DNA of 64,000 nt from Caulobacter endophyticus (GCF_029543245.1 NZ_JARQWV010000009.1:62001-126000), one strand, 5' to 3'; positions 35,305-44,348 are shown, counted from the stretch's first letter. A program made the numbers and translations. Notes: generated by a model from the sequence alone, not told the origin.

Positions 35305-36194
35305 GCGGGCCTTTCGACCTCAACCGCTGGAAGCCCGGCCCGCTGCTGCCGCCGCGCGACGCCCGCGACGGGGCGCTGGTGTTCGTGGTCGCCGTGCTGT
35401 GCTTCCTGGCCTGCCTGACAGCCCTTGCCGCCCTGGCCGCCAACCGCGCCGCCGAGGGCTGGAGCGCCCAGCTGACCGGCTCGGCCACCGTTGTCGTCCG
35501 CGCCAAGGCCGGCGAGACCCCCGACAGCGCCGCCGCCCGCGCCGCCGAGACCCTGGCCGGGGTCAAGGGCGTGGTCCAGGCCCAGGCCCTGACCAAGGAC
35601 AAGGCCGAGGCCCTGCTGGAGCCGTGGATCGGCCGCGACGCCCTGGTCGCCGACCTGCCCACCCCGCGCCTGGTCACCCTTGACCTCGACCCCAAGGCCC
35701 CAGCTACCGCCGAGGCACTGACCAAGGCTCTGCACGAGGCCGCCGTCGACGCCGTGGTCGACGACCACAGCCGCTGGATCGCCGACATCGAGCGCGGCGC
35801 GGGCCTGGCGCGCTGGGCGGCCCTGGGCGTCTTCGCCCTGATCGCCTCGGCCACGGCCGCCGTCATCACCTTCGCCACGCGCGCGGGCCTGGCCGCCCGC
35901 CACGAGGTGATCGAGGTGCTGCACCATTCCGGCGCCGAGGCCGGGTTCATCGCCAGGCTGTTCCAGAACCGGTTCGCCGCCATGGCCGCCAGCGCGGGCT
36001 TGCTCGGCGGCGCGGCGGCGGTCATCGTCGGGATCGCGGCGCGGCTGGCGGGGGGCGGCTCGGGCTTCACCCCTGTGCTGCCTCTGGCCTGGGTGGACCT
36101 TCTGGCGCCCCTGCCCTGCCCGCTGATCGCCGCCCTGGTCGCGGGGCTGGCCGCGCGCGCCGCGGCCCTCCGCCTGCTGAAGGACATGCCGTGA
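35301..36194 (+). CDS. ftsX: Cell division protein FtsX
   Basis: 297 residues with four membrane segments: one near residue 33 (LVFVVAVLCFLACLTALAAL), then a periplasmic domain, then three in the C-terminal half (LARWAALGVFALIASATAAVI, AASAGLLGGAAAVIVGIAA, LAPLPCPLIAALVAGLAA). It is the membrane partner of FtsE in the divisome. GTG/ATG-type overlap ATGA with ftsE shows translational coupling. Confidence 0.9.
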   Translation: MSGPFDLNRWKPGPLLPPRDARDGALVFVVAVLCFLACLTALAALAANRAAEGWSAQLTGSATVVVRAKAGETPDSAAARAAETLAGVKGVVQAQALTKDKAEALLEPWIGRDALVADLPTPRLVTLDLDPKAPATAEALTKALHEAAVDAVVDDHSRWIADIERGAGLARWAALGVFALIASATAAVITFATRAGLAARHEVIEVLHHSGAEAGFIARLFQNRFAAMAASAGLLGGAAAVIVGIAARLAGGGSGFTPVLPLAWVDLLAPLPCPLIAALVAGLAARAAALRLLKDMP

Positions 36195-36841
36195 AGAGCA
36201 TCGCCGCCTTCCTGATCGTGGTGATGATCTGGGTGCTGGGCCTCTTGGCCTTCACCTCGCGGGTCGAGCGCTCGACCCCGGCCGCCGACCCGCCCGTCGC
36301 CGATGGCGTGGTCGTGCTGACCGGCGCCTCGAACCTTCGCCTGGAAGCGGCCACCAAGCTGCTCGAGGCCGGCAAGGGCAAGCGCCTGCTGATCTCCGGC
36401 GTCAACCGCGAGGCCACCCGCGCCGACGTGCTGGACGTGACCAAGGCGGTCAAGCCGATCTACGACTGCTGCGTCGACCTCGGCTTCGCGGCCGCCGACA
36501 CCGTCGGCAACGCCCGCGAGACCGCCGAATGGGCCAAGGCCCGCGGCTACAAGAGCCTGATCGTCGTCACCGCCGACTACCACATGCCGCGCTCGATGCT
36601 CGAGCTGCGCGCCACCATGCCGGACGTCGAGCTTTCCGCCTATCCGGTGGCCACCGAAAGCCTGAACGCCCGCCGCTGGTGGAAGCGTTCGCACACGGCC
36701 CGGCGGATGATCGTGGAATACTGCAAGTACCTGGCGATCCTGGGGCGCGAGGCGTTCCTGAACCTGGGTCCGAAAGACAAGCCCGCCGAGACGTCGGAGA
36801 CCGGGCCCGCCGAGACATCGGCAACGGGGAAAGACTCTTGA
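36191..36841 (+). CDS. YdcF/SanA-family membrane-anchored protein (DUF218)
   Basis: 216 residues. One N-terminal membrane helix (IAAFLIVVMIWVLGLLAF), then a DUF218 domain with VLTGASNLRLEAATKLLEAGKGKRLLISG, NARETAEWAKARGYKSLIVVTADYHMPRS. The domain lies on the periplasmic side. Related proteins (SanA, ElyC) affect envelope integrity in E. coli, but their reaction is unknown. Overlaps ftsX (4 bases) and plsC (4 bases), so it belongs to the ftsEX unit. Confidence 0.85.
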   Translation: MKSIAAFLIVVMIWVLGLLAFTSRVERSTPAADPPVADGVVVLTGASNLRLEAATKLLEAGKGKRLLISGVNREATRADVLDVTKAVKPIYDCCVDLGFAAADTVGNARETAEWAKARGYKSLIVVTADYHMPRSMLELRATMPDVELSAYPVATESLNARRWWKRSHTARRMIVEYCKYLAILGREAFLNLGPKDKPAETSETGPAETSATGKDS

Positions 36842-37545
36842 TCTATCTACGCTCGTTCCTGTTCCAGCTGTTCTTCTGGCTGTGGTCGGCGACCATGGCC
36901 ATCCTGATGCTGGTGACCCTGGTCCTGCCGCGCCCGATCAATCGCGCCGCCATGCGCCTGTGGTCGCAAGGCGTGATCCTGGGCCTGCGCATCCTGGCGG
37001 GCGTGCGGGTCGAGGTGCGGGGCCAGGTCCCGACCGGCCCGGCCCTGGTCGCCGCCAAGCACCAGTCGATGTTCGACGTCTTCAGCCAGTTCGCCATCCT
37101 GCCCGACGCCTGCTTCGTGATGAAGAAGGAGCTCCTGATGGTGCCGCTGTTCGGGTGGCACGGCCTGAAGGCCAGGATGATCGTGGTCGACCGCGACGGC
37201 CATTCGGCGGCGCTGAAGAAGCTGGTGCGCGACAGCGTCGACCGCATGAAGGAAACCCGCCAGGTGGTGATCTTCCCCGAAGGCACTCGCGGCAAGGTCG
37301 GCGAGCCCGGCGACTACAAGCCCGGCATCGCCGCGCTCTATCGCGAGCTGGAGCTGCCGGTCACCCCGCTTGCCCTCAACTGCGGCCAGCACTGGCTGCA
37401 CAAGAGCCTGCTGATCCAGCCGGGCGTCATCGTCTTCGAATACCTGCCGCCCATCCCCGCCGGCCTCAAGCGCGGCGAGTTCATGCGCGAGCTGCAGACG
37501 AGGATCGACGGCGCGACCAAGGCGCTGGAAGACGCAAACCTCTGA
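36838..37545 (+). CDS. plsC: 1-acyl-sn-glycerol-3-phosphate acyltransferase (PlsC family)
   Basis: About 235 residues. The acyltransferase motif HX4D is KHQSMFD near residue 74, and the second block is FPEGTRGKVG near 140. A hydrophobic N-terminus (LFQLFFWLWSATMAILMLVTLVL) anchors it to the inner membrane. It acylates lysophosphatidate to phosphatidate. The best start is TTG at 36838 in the TTGA overlap with the DUF218 gene (GGGGA 10 bases upstream); the larger open frame from 36529 is not supported. The stop TGA (37543-37545) is part of repeat copy C. Confidence 0.88.
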   Translation: MIYLRSFLFQLFFWLWSATMAILMLVTLVLPRPINRAAMRLWSQGVILGLRILAGVRVEVRGQVPTGPALVAAKHQSMFDVFSQFAILPDACFVMKKELLMVPLFGWHGLKARMIVVDRDGHSAALKKLVRDSVDRMKETRQVVIFPEGTRGKVGEPGDYKPGIAALYRELELPVTPLALNCGQHWLHKSLLIQPGVIVFEYLPPIPAGLKRGEFMRELQTRIDGATKALEDANL

Positions 37546-37715
37546 TCCTTCTCCCCTTGCGGGAGAAGGTGTCGGCGACAGCCGACGGATGAGGGATCGC
37601 ACCCACGAAAAACGCCGCGGCAGCTGATCGGCTGTCGCGGCGTCTTGCATTTGAGAGACCCCTCACCCGACCTCGCTCCGCGAGGCCACCCTCTCCCGCA
37701 AGGGGAGAGGGATCA
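37543..37715. repeat. Intergenic nested palindrome, family 1, copy C
   Basis: Both ends read TGATCC(T/C)TCTCCCCTTGCGGG in opposite orientation, with a near-perfect core palindrome ACGCCGCGGCAGCTGATCGGCTGTCGCGGCGT. The terminal TGAs serve as stop codons of both convergent neighbours, plsC and the ChaC-like gene. Confidence 0.92.
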
Positions 37716-38276
37716 GGCTTCTTTGGCCTCCACCATCTTCAGCAGCGCCTCCATGGCGTGGTCGCGCACTCCGTCCTCGCGCAGGTGGCCGACCAGATCC
37801 CGCAGATAGTCGATGTTCGGCCCCGACAGGCCCTTGGCGCCAGCGATCAACTGCGCCTGCTGCTCCAGGGTCAGCGCGCCGGCCCACTGGCCGTGCTTGC
37901 GGTCGGACAGAAACACCAGGGCCGGAACCTCGCCATTCCCGTCGATGCGCAGTTTCGACCAAGCCTCGAAATAGGTCTCGGTCGGCTGCTCGCGTTCGCG
38001 CAGGTAGGCATAGACCTCGGGCCAGGCGCTTTCGGCCACGCGATAGGCCACTCCGCGCACCGCCCCGCCGGGGGCCAGGCCCAGCACCAGGCCGGGCCGG
38101 TCATAGGTGCCCCGATGATGCACCGAATAGATGCAGAAGGCGCGCCTGCGCCCATGGAGAACCGCCGTTCTTCGGTCTATGAACGGGAACCCGGGCCGCC
38201 ACATCAGCGATCCGTAACCGAACACCCAACGATCGCCGCCCTGCGGCTGCTCGCTCGCCACGCCCAAAACCCTCAC
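37713..38276 (-). CDS. Gamma-glutamylcyclotransferase, ChaC family
   Basis: 187 residues. The substrate-binding FGYGSLMWRPGF occurs near residue 20 and the catalytic Glu region REQPTETYFEAW near 105. ChaC enzymes cleave glutathione to 5-oxoproline and Cys-Gly in the cytosol. GTG start at 38276; a GTG five codons later (38261) has a better GAGG site and may be the true one. Its TGA stop lies in repeat copy C. It is divergent from the DUF2125 gene with only 23 bases between starts. Confidence 0.86.
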   Translation of the reverse strand: MRVLGVASEQPQGGDRWVFGYGSLMWRPGFPFIDRRTAVLHGRRRAFCIYSVHHRGTYDRPGLVLGLAPGGAVRGVAYRVAESAWPEVYAYLREREQPTETYFEAWSKLRIDGNGEVPALVFLSDRKHGQWAGALTLEQQAQLIAGAKGLSGPNIDYLRDLVGHLREDGVRDHAMEALLKMVEAKEA

Positions 38277-38299
38277 CGACCGGAACAGCCCCTTCGCCC

Positions 38300-39319
38300 A
38301 TGACCCATAGCGACCCGACGCCGTCCCGCAAGCCCCGCCGTCGCGGCCTCGCCTTGCCTTTCGTGCTCGCGGCCCTGGTCTGCATCGCCTGGAGCGTCGG
38401 CTGGTTCTATCTGCGCAACGAGATGATCAAGCGGATGGACGCGACTTCGGCGCACCTGAAGGCCGAGGGCTACGACCTGTCGTGGACCAAGCGCGAGGTC
38501 ACCGGCTTCCCGTTCCGCCTCGACGTCCAGCTGGAAAACGCCCGAGTCGCCGAACCCACCGGCTGGGCCGTGCGCGCCCCGCAGCTGAAGGGCGAGGCGA
38601 TGATCTACGGCATCGGCCACTGGATCATCGTCGCCCCCGCCGGCGTCGTCCTGACCCGCCCCGAGAAGGGCGACGTGACGGTCACGGGGCAGGCCCTGCG
38701 CGCCAGCCTGGCCGGCTTCGACCAGTATCCGCCGCGCATCTCGGTCGAGGGGGCCAAGCTCGCCTTCACCACCGCCGCCGGCGTCGAGCCCTTCCCGATC
38801 AGCTCGACCGAGGCCATGCAGTTGCACCTGCGCTCGGGCCCCGAAGACCAGGGCGCGATCCTGTTCAAGGCCGACGGCGCCAAGGTGGCCTTCACGGGCC
38901 TCTTGGGCCGCATCGCCCAGGACCGCACCGCCTCGCTCTACTGGGACTCGCGCCTGGCCAAGGTCTCGGCGCTGCGCGGCGACAACTGGACCGACGCCGT
39001 CCGCGACTGGACCGCCGCCGGCGGCGCCATCACCGTCGAGAGCGGCAAGCTGACCGCCGGCGACGCCCTGATCGAGGCCAGGTCGGGCGCCCTGACCGTC
39101 GACCAGAACGGCCGCCTGCAAGGCGCGCTGGACGTCACCGTGCGCGAAAAGCCCACCCCGACCGAAGCGATCACCGACGCCCGCTCGGCCGTGGCTGCGG
39201 TCGCCGCGGCGGCCGGCAAGGACCCGACGCTCAGCGCCACCCTGGAATTCCAGAACGGCCGCACGCGCCTGGGCCCGTTCGACACGGGGCCTTCACCGAT
39301 GGTGTACGTGCCGAGATAG
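38300..39319 (+). CDS. DUF2125 domain protein, membrane-anchored
   Basis: 339 residues. A basic N-terminus (SRKPRRRG) precedes one membrane helix (LALPFVLAALVCIAWSVGWFYL), then a periplasmic beta-rich region with the family motif GYDLSWTKREVTGFPFRLDVQLENARV. Function is unknown in this alphaproteobacterial family; the repeated beta-strand pattern recalls AsmA/YdbH-like lipid-bridge proteins, which is only a resemblance. It is followed by a short hairpin and the aromatic amino-acid operon. Confidence 0.8.
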   Translation: MTHSDPTPSRKPRRRGLALPFVLAALVCIAWSVGWFYLRNEMIKRMDATSAHLKAEGYDLSWTKREVTGFPFRLDVQLENARVAEPTGWAVRAPQLKGEAMIYGIGHWIIVAPAGVVLTRPEKGDVTVTGQALRASLAGFDQYPPRISVEGAKLAFTTAAGVEPFPISSTEAMQLHLRSGPEDQGAILFKADGAKVAFTGLLGRIAQDRTASLYWDSRLAKVSALRGDNWTDAVRDWTAAGGAITVESGKLTAGDALIEARSGALTVDQNGRLQGALDVTVREKPTPTEAITDARSAVAAVAAAAGKDPTLSATLEFQNGRTRLGPFDTGPSPMVYVPR

Positions 39320-39327
39320 GATCTGCC

Positions 39328-39348
39328 CCCTCTCTCTTTGAGAGAGGG
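39328..39348. terminator. Hairpin after the DUF2125 gene
   Basis: CCCTCTCTC pairs with GAGAGAGGG around TTT. It resembles a half unit of the family 2 repeat (compare 42338-42358). Only a short AACTTAAAA tract follows. Confidence 0.5.
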
Positions 39349-39442
39349 AACTTAAAACCACGCAATTTCCTTCCCCGGCGACGCGGCTATTGCACCCTTC
39401 GCGGCAAGGACTATGTTCCGCCCCTCATTTTCGGGGATAGAC

Positions 39443-40234
39443 ATGGGTCGCGACGCGGACGAGACGCCGCCCTCGCTGGACGAGGTCCGATGGCGCATCG
39501 ACGCCATCGATAGCCAACTGCTCGCGCTGATCGACGAGCGGGCGGGTCTTTCGCGCGCCGTGGCCACGGCCAAGCAGGCCGCCGGCGACACCGGCTTTGG
39601 CCTGCGCCCGGGCCGCGAGGCCCTGATCGTCCGCAAGCTGCTGTCGGCCGAACGCCACAACGCCCCCGACGGCCTGGTCATCCGCATCTGGCGCGAACTG
39701 ATGGCCGACAGCCTGTCGCGCCAGGGTCCGTTCCACCTGACGGTCTGGGGCGACGGCCGCACGGTCGAGCTGGCCCGTCTGCGTTTCGGCGCCGCCCCGC
39801 CCATGACCGTGGTCGCCGCCGACAAGGACGCCCTGGCCGCCGCCAAGACGCCGTGGGGCGTCTCGGTGTTGGGCCTGCAGCCGGGCAGCGCCTGGTGGGC
39901 GCGCCTGCTGGCCGAGCCGACGCTGAACATCTTCGCCGCCCTGCCCTGCCTGACCCGCTGGGGTCCGCAGGCCGCCTTCGCGGTGGCCCAGGTCGAGGTC
40001 GAGCCCACCGGCGGCGACCAGACCTTCTGGGTGACCGACAGCCAAAAGAGCGCCGGCGCCGTCGTCGAGGCCCTGGGCGCCGACGGCGTGGCGGCCGAGC
40101 CCCTGGCCGAGGCCGGCGGCCTGAAGCTGTTCTCGCTGTCGGGCTTCTACCAGCGCGACGACGAGCGCCTGGCCCGCGCGCCCGGCCAACTGTCTGGCGT
40201 CATCGGTGCTGCCCCCGTTCCGTTCGACGTGTAA
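39443..40234 (+). CDS. Chorismate mutase with an uncharacterised C-terminal domain
   Basis: 263 residues. Residues about 10-95 are an AroQ-type chorismate mutase helix bundle (LDEVRWRIDAIDSQLLALIDERAGLSRAVATAKQA, then FGLRPGREALIVRKLL, with GLVIRIWRELMADSLSRQ). It converts chorismate to prephenate. The C-terminal 165 residues (VWGDGRTVELARLRFGAAPP..., VSVLGLQPGSAWWARLL, GAVVEALGADG) resemble a decayed prephenate-dehydratase or ACT-like fold, without the dehydratase TRF motif; probably regulatory. Start at 39443 with GGGGA 5 bases upstream. Next come an aminotransferase and tyrA: a prephenate to tyrosine/phenylalanine operon. Confidence 0.85.
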   Translation: MGRDADETPPSLDEVRWRIDAIDSQLLALIDERAGLSRAVATAKQAAGDTGFGLRPGREALIVRKLLSAERHNAPDGLVIRIWRELMADSLSRQGPFHLTVWGDGRTVELARLRFGAAPPMTVVAADKDALAAAKTPWGVSVLGLQPGSAWWARLLAEPTLNIFAALPCLTRWGPQAAFAVAQVEVEPTGGDQTFWVTDSQKSAGAVVEALGADGVAAEPLAEAGGLKLFSLSGFYQRDDERLARAPGQLSGVIGAAPVPFDV

Positions 40235-40276
40235 GTAAGGCCGCGCCTTCTGCGAGGCGCGCCGCCGAGACCCGTG

Positions 40277-41392
40277 ATGACCGCTTCCGACCGCTCCGCC
40301 TCGCCCCGCCCGCTGCCCAAGCCGGGGATCCTCGACATCGCCGCCTATGTGGGCGGCAAGTCGAAGGTCGAGGGGATCGCCCATCCGGTGAAGCTGTCGA
40401 GCAACGAGAACGTCCTGGGCTGCAGCGAGCAGGCCAAGGCCGCCTATCGCGACGCCGCCGACCGGCTGCACGTCTATCCCGACGGCAAGGCTTCGGGCCT
40501 TCGCGCCGCCGTGGCTGAGCGCTACGGTCTGGAGCCCGAGCGCCTGACCTTCGGCGACGGCAGCGACGAGATCTTCGCCCTGCTGTGCCAGGCCTATCTC
40601 GAGCCGGGCGACAACATCGTCCAGGGCGAGCACGGCTTCGCCGCCTATGCGATCGGCGCGCGCGCCTGCCAGGCCGAGGTTCGCTTCGCCCCGGAGCCGA
40701 ACCGCACCATCGACATCGAGGAGATGGTCAAGTGCGTGGACGAACGCACCCGCATCGTCTTCGTCGCCAATCCCGCCAACCCCACCGGCGCCTGGCTGAC
40801 CGGCGAGGAGATCCGCGACCTGCACGCGGCCCTGCCGCCGTCGGTGATCCTGGTTCTGGACGGCGCCTATGCCGAGTTCTGCACCGACCCGCGCTTCGAG
40901 GACGGCCTGGCTTTGGCGCGCGACACGCACAATGTCGTCGTCACCCGCACCTTCTCCAAGATCCACGGCCTGGCCGCCCTGCGTGTCGGCTGGGGCTATG
41001 CGGACGTGGGCGTCATCGCGCCGATCGAGCGCATCCGTCCGCCGTTCAACACCTCGATCCCCGCCCAGGAGGCCGCCATCGCCGCCCTGGCCGACCGCGC
41101 TTTCGAGGCCGCCTCGGTGGCCCTGGTCGAGCAGTGGCGCCCCTGGCTGGCCCAGCAGTTGGGCGGACTTGGCCTGGCCGTCACGCCGTCGGCCGCCAAC
41201 TTCGTGCTGGTCGACTTCCCGACCGCGCCAGGCAGGACGGCGTTGGAGGCCGAGGCCTTCCTGGCGAGCAAGGGCTATCTGGTCCGCGCCGTCGCCAACT
41301 ACGGCCTGCCCAATTCCCTGCGAATCACCATCGGCCGCGAAGAGCACAATCGCGCGGTCGTCGACCTGCTGGCGGAGTTTATGAACCGATGA
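40277..41392 (+). CDS. Histidinol-phosphate/aromatic aminotransferase
   Basis: 371 residues of fold-type I. Visible are KLSSNENVLG, FGDGSDEIFALLCQAYLEPGDN (cofactor phosphate), NPANPTGAWLT, the PLP-linked lysine in TRTFSKIHGLAALRVGWGY and the C-terminal NSLRITIGREEHN. HisC-family enzymes often also transaminate prephenate or phenylpyruvate. Position between chorismate mutase and tyrA favours the aromatic role (inference); whether it also serves histidine synthesis cannot be told here. ATG at 40277 chosen over an adjacent GTG at 40274. Confidence 0.88.
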   Translation: MTASDRSASPRPLPKPGILDIAAYVGGKSKVEGIAHPVKLSSNENVLGCSEQAKAAYRDAADRLHVYPDGKASGLRAAVAERYGLEPERLTFGDGSDEIFALLCQAYLEPGDNIVQGEHGFAAYAIGARACQAEVRFAPEPNRTIDIEEMVKCVDERTRIVFVANPANPTGAWLTGEEIRDLHAALPPSVILVLDGAYAEFCTDPRFEDGLALARDTHNVVVTRTFSKIHGLAALRVGWGYADVGVIAPIERIRPPFNTSIPAQEAAIAALADRAFEAASVALVEQWRPWLAQQLGGLGLAVTPSAANFVLVDFPTAPGRTALEAEAFLASKGYLVRAVANYGLPNSLRITIGREEHNRAVVDLLAEFMNR

Positions 41393-42330
41393 GCCCCACC
41401 GGCCTGCTCTACCCCAAGATGACCGTCGTCGGCGCCGGCCTGATCGGCGGTTCGGTGATCCTGGCCGCCCGCGCCCACGGCGTGGTCGGCGAGGTCACCA
41501 TCGCCGACGCCAGCGAGGCCCACCGCGCCCGCGCGCTGGAGATCGGCCTCGCCGACCATGTCACCGGCGACCTGGCCGAGGCGGTGAAGGACGCCGACCT
41601 GGTGGTCATCGCCACCCCGGTGCTGTCGATCGGCGACGTCGCCGCCGCCGTCGCCCCGCACATGAAGCCGGGCGCCACCCTGACCGACGTCGGCTCGACC
41701 AAGGCCACGATCGCCGAGGCCTTCCGCGCGCCTGAGCTGGCCAAGGTGTTCCCGATCCCCGGCCACCCGATCGCCGGCACCGAGCAGTCGGGTCCCGACG
41801 CCGGCTTCGCCGAGCTGTTCGAAGGCCGCTGGACCATCCTGACCCCGCTGGCCGACCGCGAGGACGAGGCCTACGCCGCCGCCGTCGCCAAGCTGTCGGC
41901 CTTCTGGCGCTCGTTCGGCGCCCAGGTCGAGCTGATGGAGGAAAAGCACCACGATCTGGTGCTGGCCGTCGTCAGCCACCTGCCACACCTGATCGCCTAC
42001 ACCATCGTCGGCAGCGCGGCCGACCTGGAGAACGTCACCGAGAACGAGGTCATCAAGTACTCGGCCTCGGGCTTCCGCGACTTCACCCGCATCGCCGCCA
42101 GCGACCCGACCATGTGGCGTGACATCTTCGTGGCCAACAAGGACGCGGTGCTGGAGATGCTTGGCCGCTTCACCGAAGACCTGCAGGCCATGAGCCGCGC
42201 CATCCGCTGGGGCGACGCCGACACCCTGCACGCCCACTTCACGCGCACCCGCGCCATCCGTCGCGGCATCGTCGCCGCCGGCCAGGAAAGCGCAGAGCCG
42301 AACTTCGGCCGCGACCGCGGAAAGCACTAA
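41389..42330 (+). CDS. tyrA: Prephenate/arogenate dehydrogenase
   Basis: 313 residues. The NAD(P) motif VVGAGLIGGSVILAARAHG is at the N-terminus, followed by VVIATPVLS, DVGSTK, the GHPIAGTEQSGPDAGFAELFEGR active-site loop and the helical C-terminal half (VVSHLPHLIAYTIV, SGFRDFTRIAASDP). It oxidatively decarboxylates prephenate or arogenate in tyrosine synthesis. The ATG at 41389 gives the ATGA overlap with the aminotransferase; the frame is open much further upstream but only as shadow. A family 2 repeat follows. Confidence 0.93.
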   Translation: MSPTGLLYPKMTVVGAGLIGGSVILAARAHGVVGEVTIADASEAHRARALEIGLADHVTGDLAEAVKDADLVVIATPVLSIGDVAAAVAPHMKPGATLTDVGSTKATIAEAFRAPELAKVFPIPGHPIAGTEQSGPDAGFAELFEGRWTILTPLADREDEAYAAAVAKLSAFWRSFGAQVELMEEKHHDLVLAVVSHLPHLIAYTIVGSAADLENVTENEVIKYSASGFRDFTRIAASDPTMWRDIFVANKDAVLEMLGRFTEDLQAMSRAIRWGDADTLHAHFTRTRAIRRGIVAAGQESAEPNFGRDRGKH

Positions 42331-42333
42331 ACT

Positions 42334-42507
42334 AGATCCCTCTCTTCGAGAGAGGGAGGGGCCCGCGCCGCAGGCGCGGGAGGGTGAGAGGTTTCACTGC
42401 TTGCCGGCGGAACCTCTGAATCCCGCACAAAAACCCGGCAATCTGAAACCCCTCACCCTCCCACTGCTTCGCAGCGGGCCCCTCCCTCTCCCTATGGGAG
42501 AGGTTTC
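42334..42507. repeat. Intergenic inverted repeat, family 2, copy 1
   Basis: Starts CCCTCTCTTCGAGAGAGGGAGG, then GGGCCCGCGCC...GGCGCGGG, GGGTGAGAGGTTTCA; mirrored by AAACCCCTCACCCTCCCACTGC...GCAGCGGGCCCCTCCCTCTCCCTATGGGAGAGG. Copy 2 is at 56497-56633. Occupies most of the 247-base gap after tyrA; the remaining 70 bases hold no visible gene. Confidence 0.88.
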
Positions 42508-42577
42508 TGGTGGGGCGCTGGACTATTTTACACTCGTATAGCAACCTCTCCCCAGCCGCCTCCTGGGGAGAGAGACG

Positions 42578-44203
42578 ATGACCAACACCCGTGACGCCGT
42601 GATCATCGGCGGAGGCCACAACGGCCTCGTCTGCGCCTTCTATCTGGCGAGGGCCGGGATGAAGGTCACCGTCTGCGAGGCCCGCGGCGTGGTCGGCGGG
42701 GCGGCGGTGACCGAGGAGTTCCATCCCGGTTTCCGCAACTCGGTGGCCAGCTACACGGTCAGCCTGCTCAATCCCCGGGTCATCGCCGACATGGACCTGC
42801 ACGGCTTTGGCCTGACCTTTCTGGAGCGGCCGATCTCCAACTTCCTGCCGATCAGCGACGACAAGTATCTGAAGCTCGGCGGCGGGCTGGAACGCACCCA
42901 AGCCGAGTTCCGCAAGTTCAGCCGCCGCGACGCCGAGATCCTTCCGGCCTATTACGCCATGCTCGACGAGATCGGCGACGTGCTGCGCGATCTGGCCCAG
43001 GAGACCCCGCCCAATCTTGGCGACGGCCTGCCGGGGATCCTGCGCGCCCTGCGCCAGGGCGGGCGCCTGGCGATGCTCTCCCGAGAGAGAAAGCGTGATC
43101 TGCTCGACCTCTTCACCAAGAGCGCGCGGGATTTCCTCAATGGCTGGTTCGAGAGCGAGCCGGTCAAGGCCGCCTTCGGCTTCGACGCCGTGGTCGGCAA
43201 CTACGCCAGCCCCGACACGCCCGGCTCGGCCTATGTGCTGCTGCACCACACCTTCGGCGAGGTGAACGGCAAGAAGGGCGCCTGGGGCCACGCGGTCGGC
43301 GGCATGGGGGCGATCACCCAGGCCATGGCCAAGGCCTGCGAGAAGGCCGGGGTCGAGATCCTGCTCAACGCCCCCGTCGAGGCCGTGCATGTCGATGGCG
43401 CGAAGGCCGTGGGCGTGCAGCTGGTCGACGGCCGCCAGATCATGGCCCCGATCGTCAGCGCCAACGTCAATCCGGCCCTGCTGTACAGGAAACTCGTGCC
43501 GCCCTCGGCGCTGCCGGCCGATTTCCGCAAGGCCATCGACGGCTACAAGAACGGCTCGGGCACCTTCCGCATGAACGTCGCCCTGTCGGAGCTGCCGGAC
43601 TTCACGTCCCTGCCCGGCAAGGCCGCCGCCGAGCATCACCAGAGCGGCATCGTCATCGCCCCCAGCCTCGACTACATGGACGCCGCCTATCGCGACGCCA
43701 AGGCCGGCGGCATGAGCCGCGCGCCCATCGTCGAGATGCTGATCCCCTCGACGCTGGACACCAGCCTCGCCCCGCCCGGACAGCACGTGGCCAGCCTGTT
43801 CTGCCAGCAGTTTGCGCCCACCCTGCCCGAGGGTCGCTCGTGGGACGACGAGCGCGAGGCCGCCGCCGATCTGATCATCGACACGGTCGACAGGTGGGCC
43901 CCCAACTTCAAGGCCTCGGTGCTGGGCCGCGTGATCCTGTCGCCGCTGGATCTCGAACGAAAGTTCGGCCTGATCGGCGGCGACATCATGCACGGCCACA
44001 TGAGCCTGGATCAGCTGTGGGCCGCCCGCCCGCTGCTGGGCCACGCCAGCCACCGCGCGCCGATCAAGGGCCTCTACATGTGCGGCGCGGGCACGCATCC
44101 CGGCGGCGGCGTCTCGGGCAATCCCGGCCGCAACGCCGCCCGCGAAATCCTGCGCGACAAGGATTTCGCCACGGCGGTGAAGCTAGCGGTCGTGGGGCGG
44201 TGA
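42578..44203 (+). CDS. FAD-dependent oxidoreductase, phytoene-desaturase/PYROXD2-like
   Basis: 541 residues. The N-terminal FAD fold is DAVIIGGGHNGLVCAFYLARAGMKVTVCEARGVVGGAA, and the C-terminus ends with LYMCGAGTHPGGGVSGNPGRNAAREIL, the pattern of the CrtI/PYROXD2 group. No carotenoid gene lies nearby, so a PYROXD2-like oxidoreductase is the safer label. Substrate unknown. GGGGAGAG lies just before the ATG. Downstream, after a repeat, come a Rieske oxygenase and a TetR gene, which may share its pathway. Confidence 0.82.
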   Translation: MTNTRDAVIIGGGHNGLVCAFYLARAGMKVTVCEARGVVGGAAVTEEFHPGFRNSVASYTVSLLNPRVIADMDLHGFGLTFLERPISNFLPISDDKYLKLGGGLERTQAEFRKFSRRDAEILPAYYAMLDEIGDVLRDLAQETPPNLGDGLPGILRALRQGGRLAMLSRERKRDLLDLFTKSARDFLNGWFESEPVKAAFGFDAVVGNYASPDTPGSAYVLLHHTFGEVNGKKGAWGHAVGGMGAITQAMAKACEKAGVEILLNAPVEAVHVDGAKAVGVQLVDGRQIMAPIVSANVNPALLYRKLVPPSALPADFRKAIDGYKNGSGTFRMNVALSELPDFTSLPGKAAAEHHQSGIVIAPSLDYMDAAYRDAKAGGMSRAPIVEMLIPSTLDTSLAPPGQHVASLFCQQFAPTLPEGRSWDDEREAAADLIIDTVDRWAPNFKASVLGRVILSPLDLERKFGLIGGDIMHGHMSLDQLWAARPLLGHASHRAPIKGLYMCGAGTHPGGGVSGNPGRNAAREILRDKDFATAVKLAVVGR

Positions 44204-44217
44204 TGAAGAGGTTTGCG

Positions 44218-44348
44218 CCCCCTTCCCCCTCGATGGGGGAAGGGCCGGGGATGGGGGTGACCCCGGCGCTGGACGTCGCAACGGCCGCGCCCCCTCCGGA
44301 CACGCTGTCACCCCCACCCCTGCCCCTCCCCCATCAAAGGGGGAGGGA
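44218..44348. repeat. Intergenic inverted repeat, family 3, copy 1
   Basis: Left arm CCCTTCCCCCTCGATGGGGG followed by AAGGGCCGGGGATGGGGGTGAC; right arm GTCACCCCCACCCCTGCCCC followed by TCCCCCATCAAAGGGGGAGGG. Copies 2 and 3 are at 45531-45630 and 60190-60313. Sits between the FAD oxidoreductase and the Rieske gene. Confidence 0.9.
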
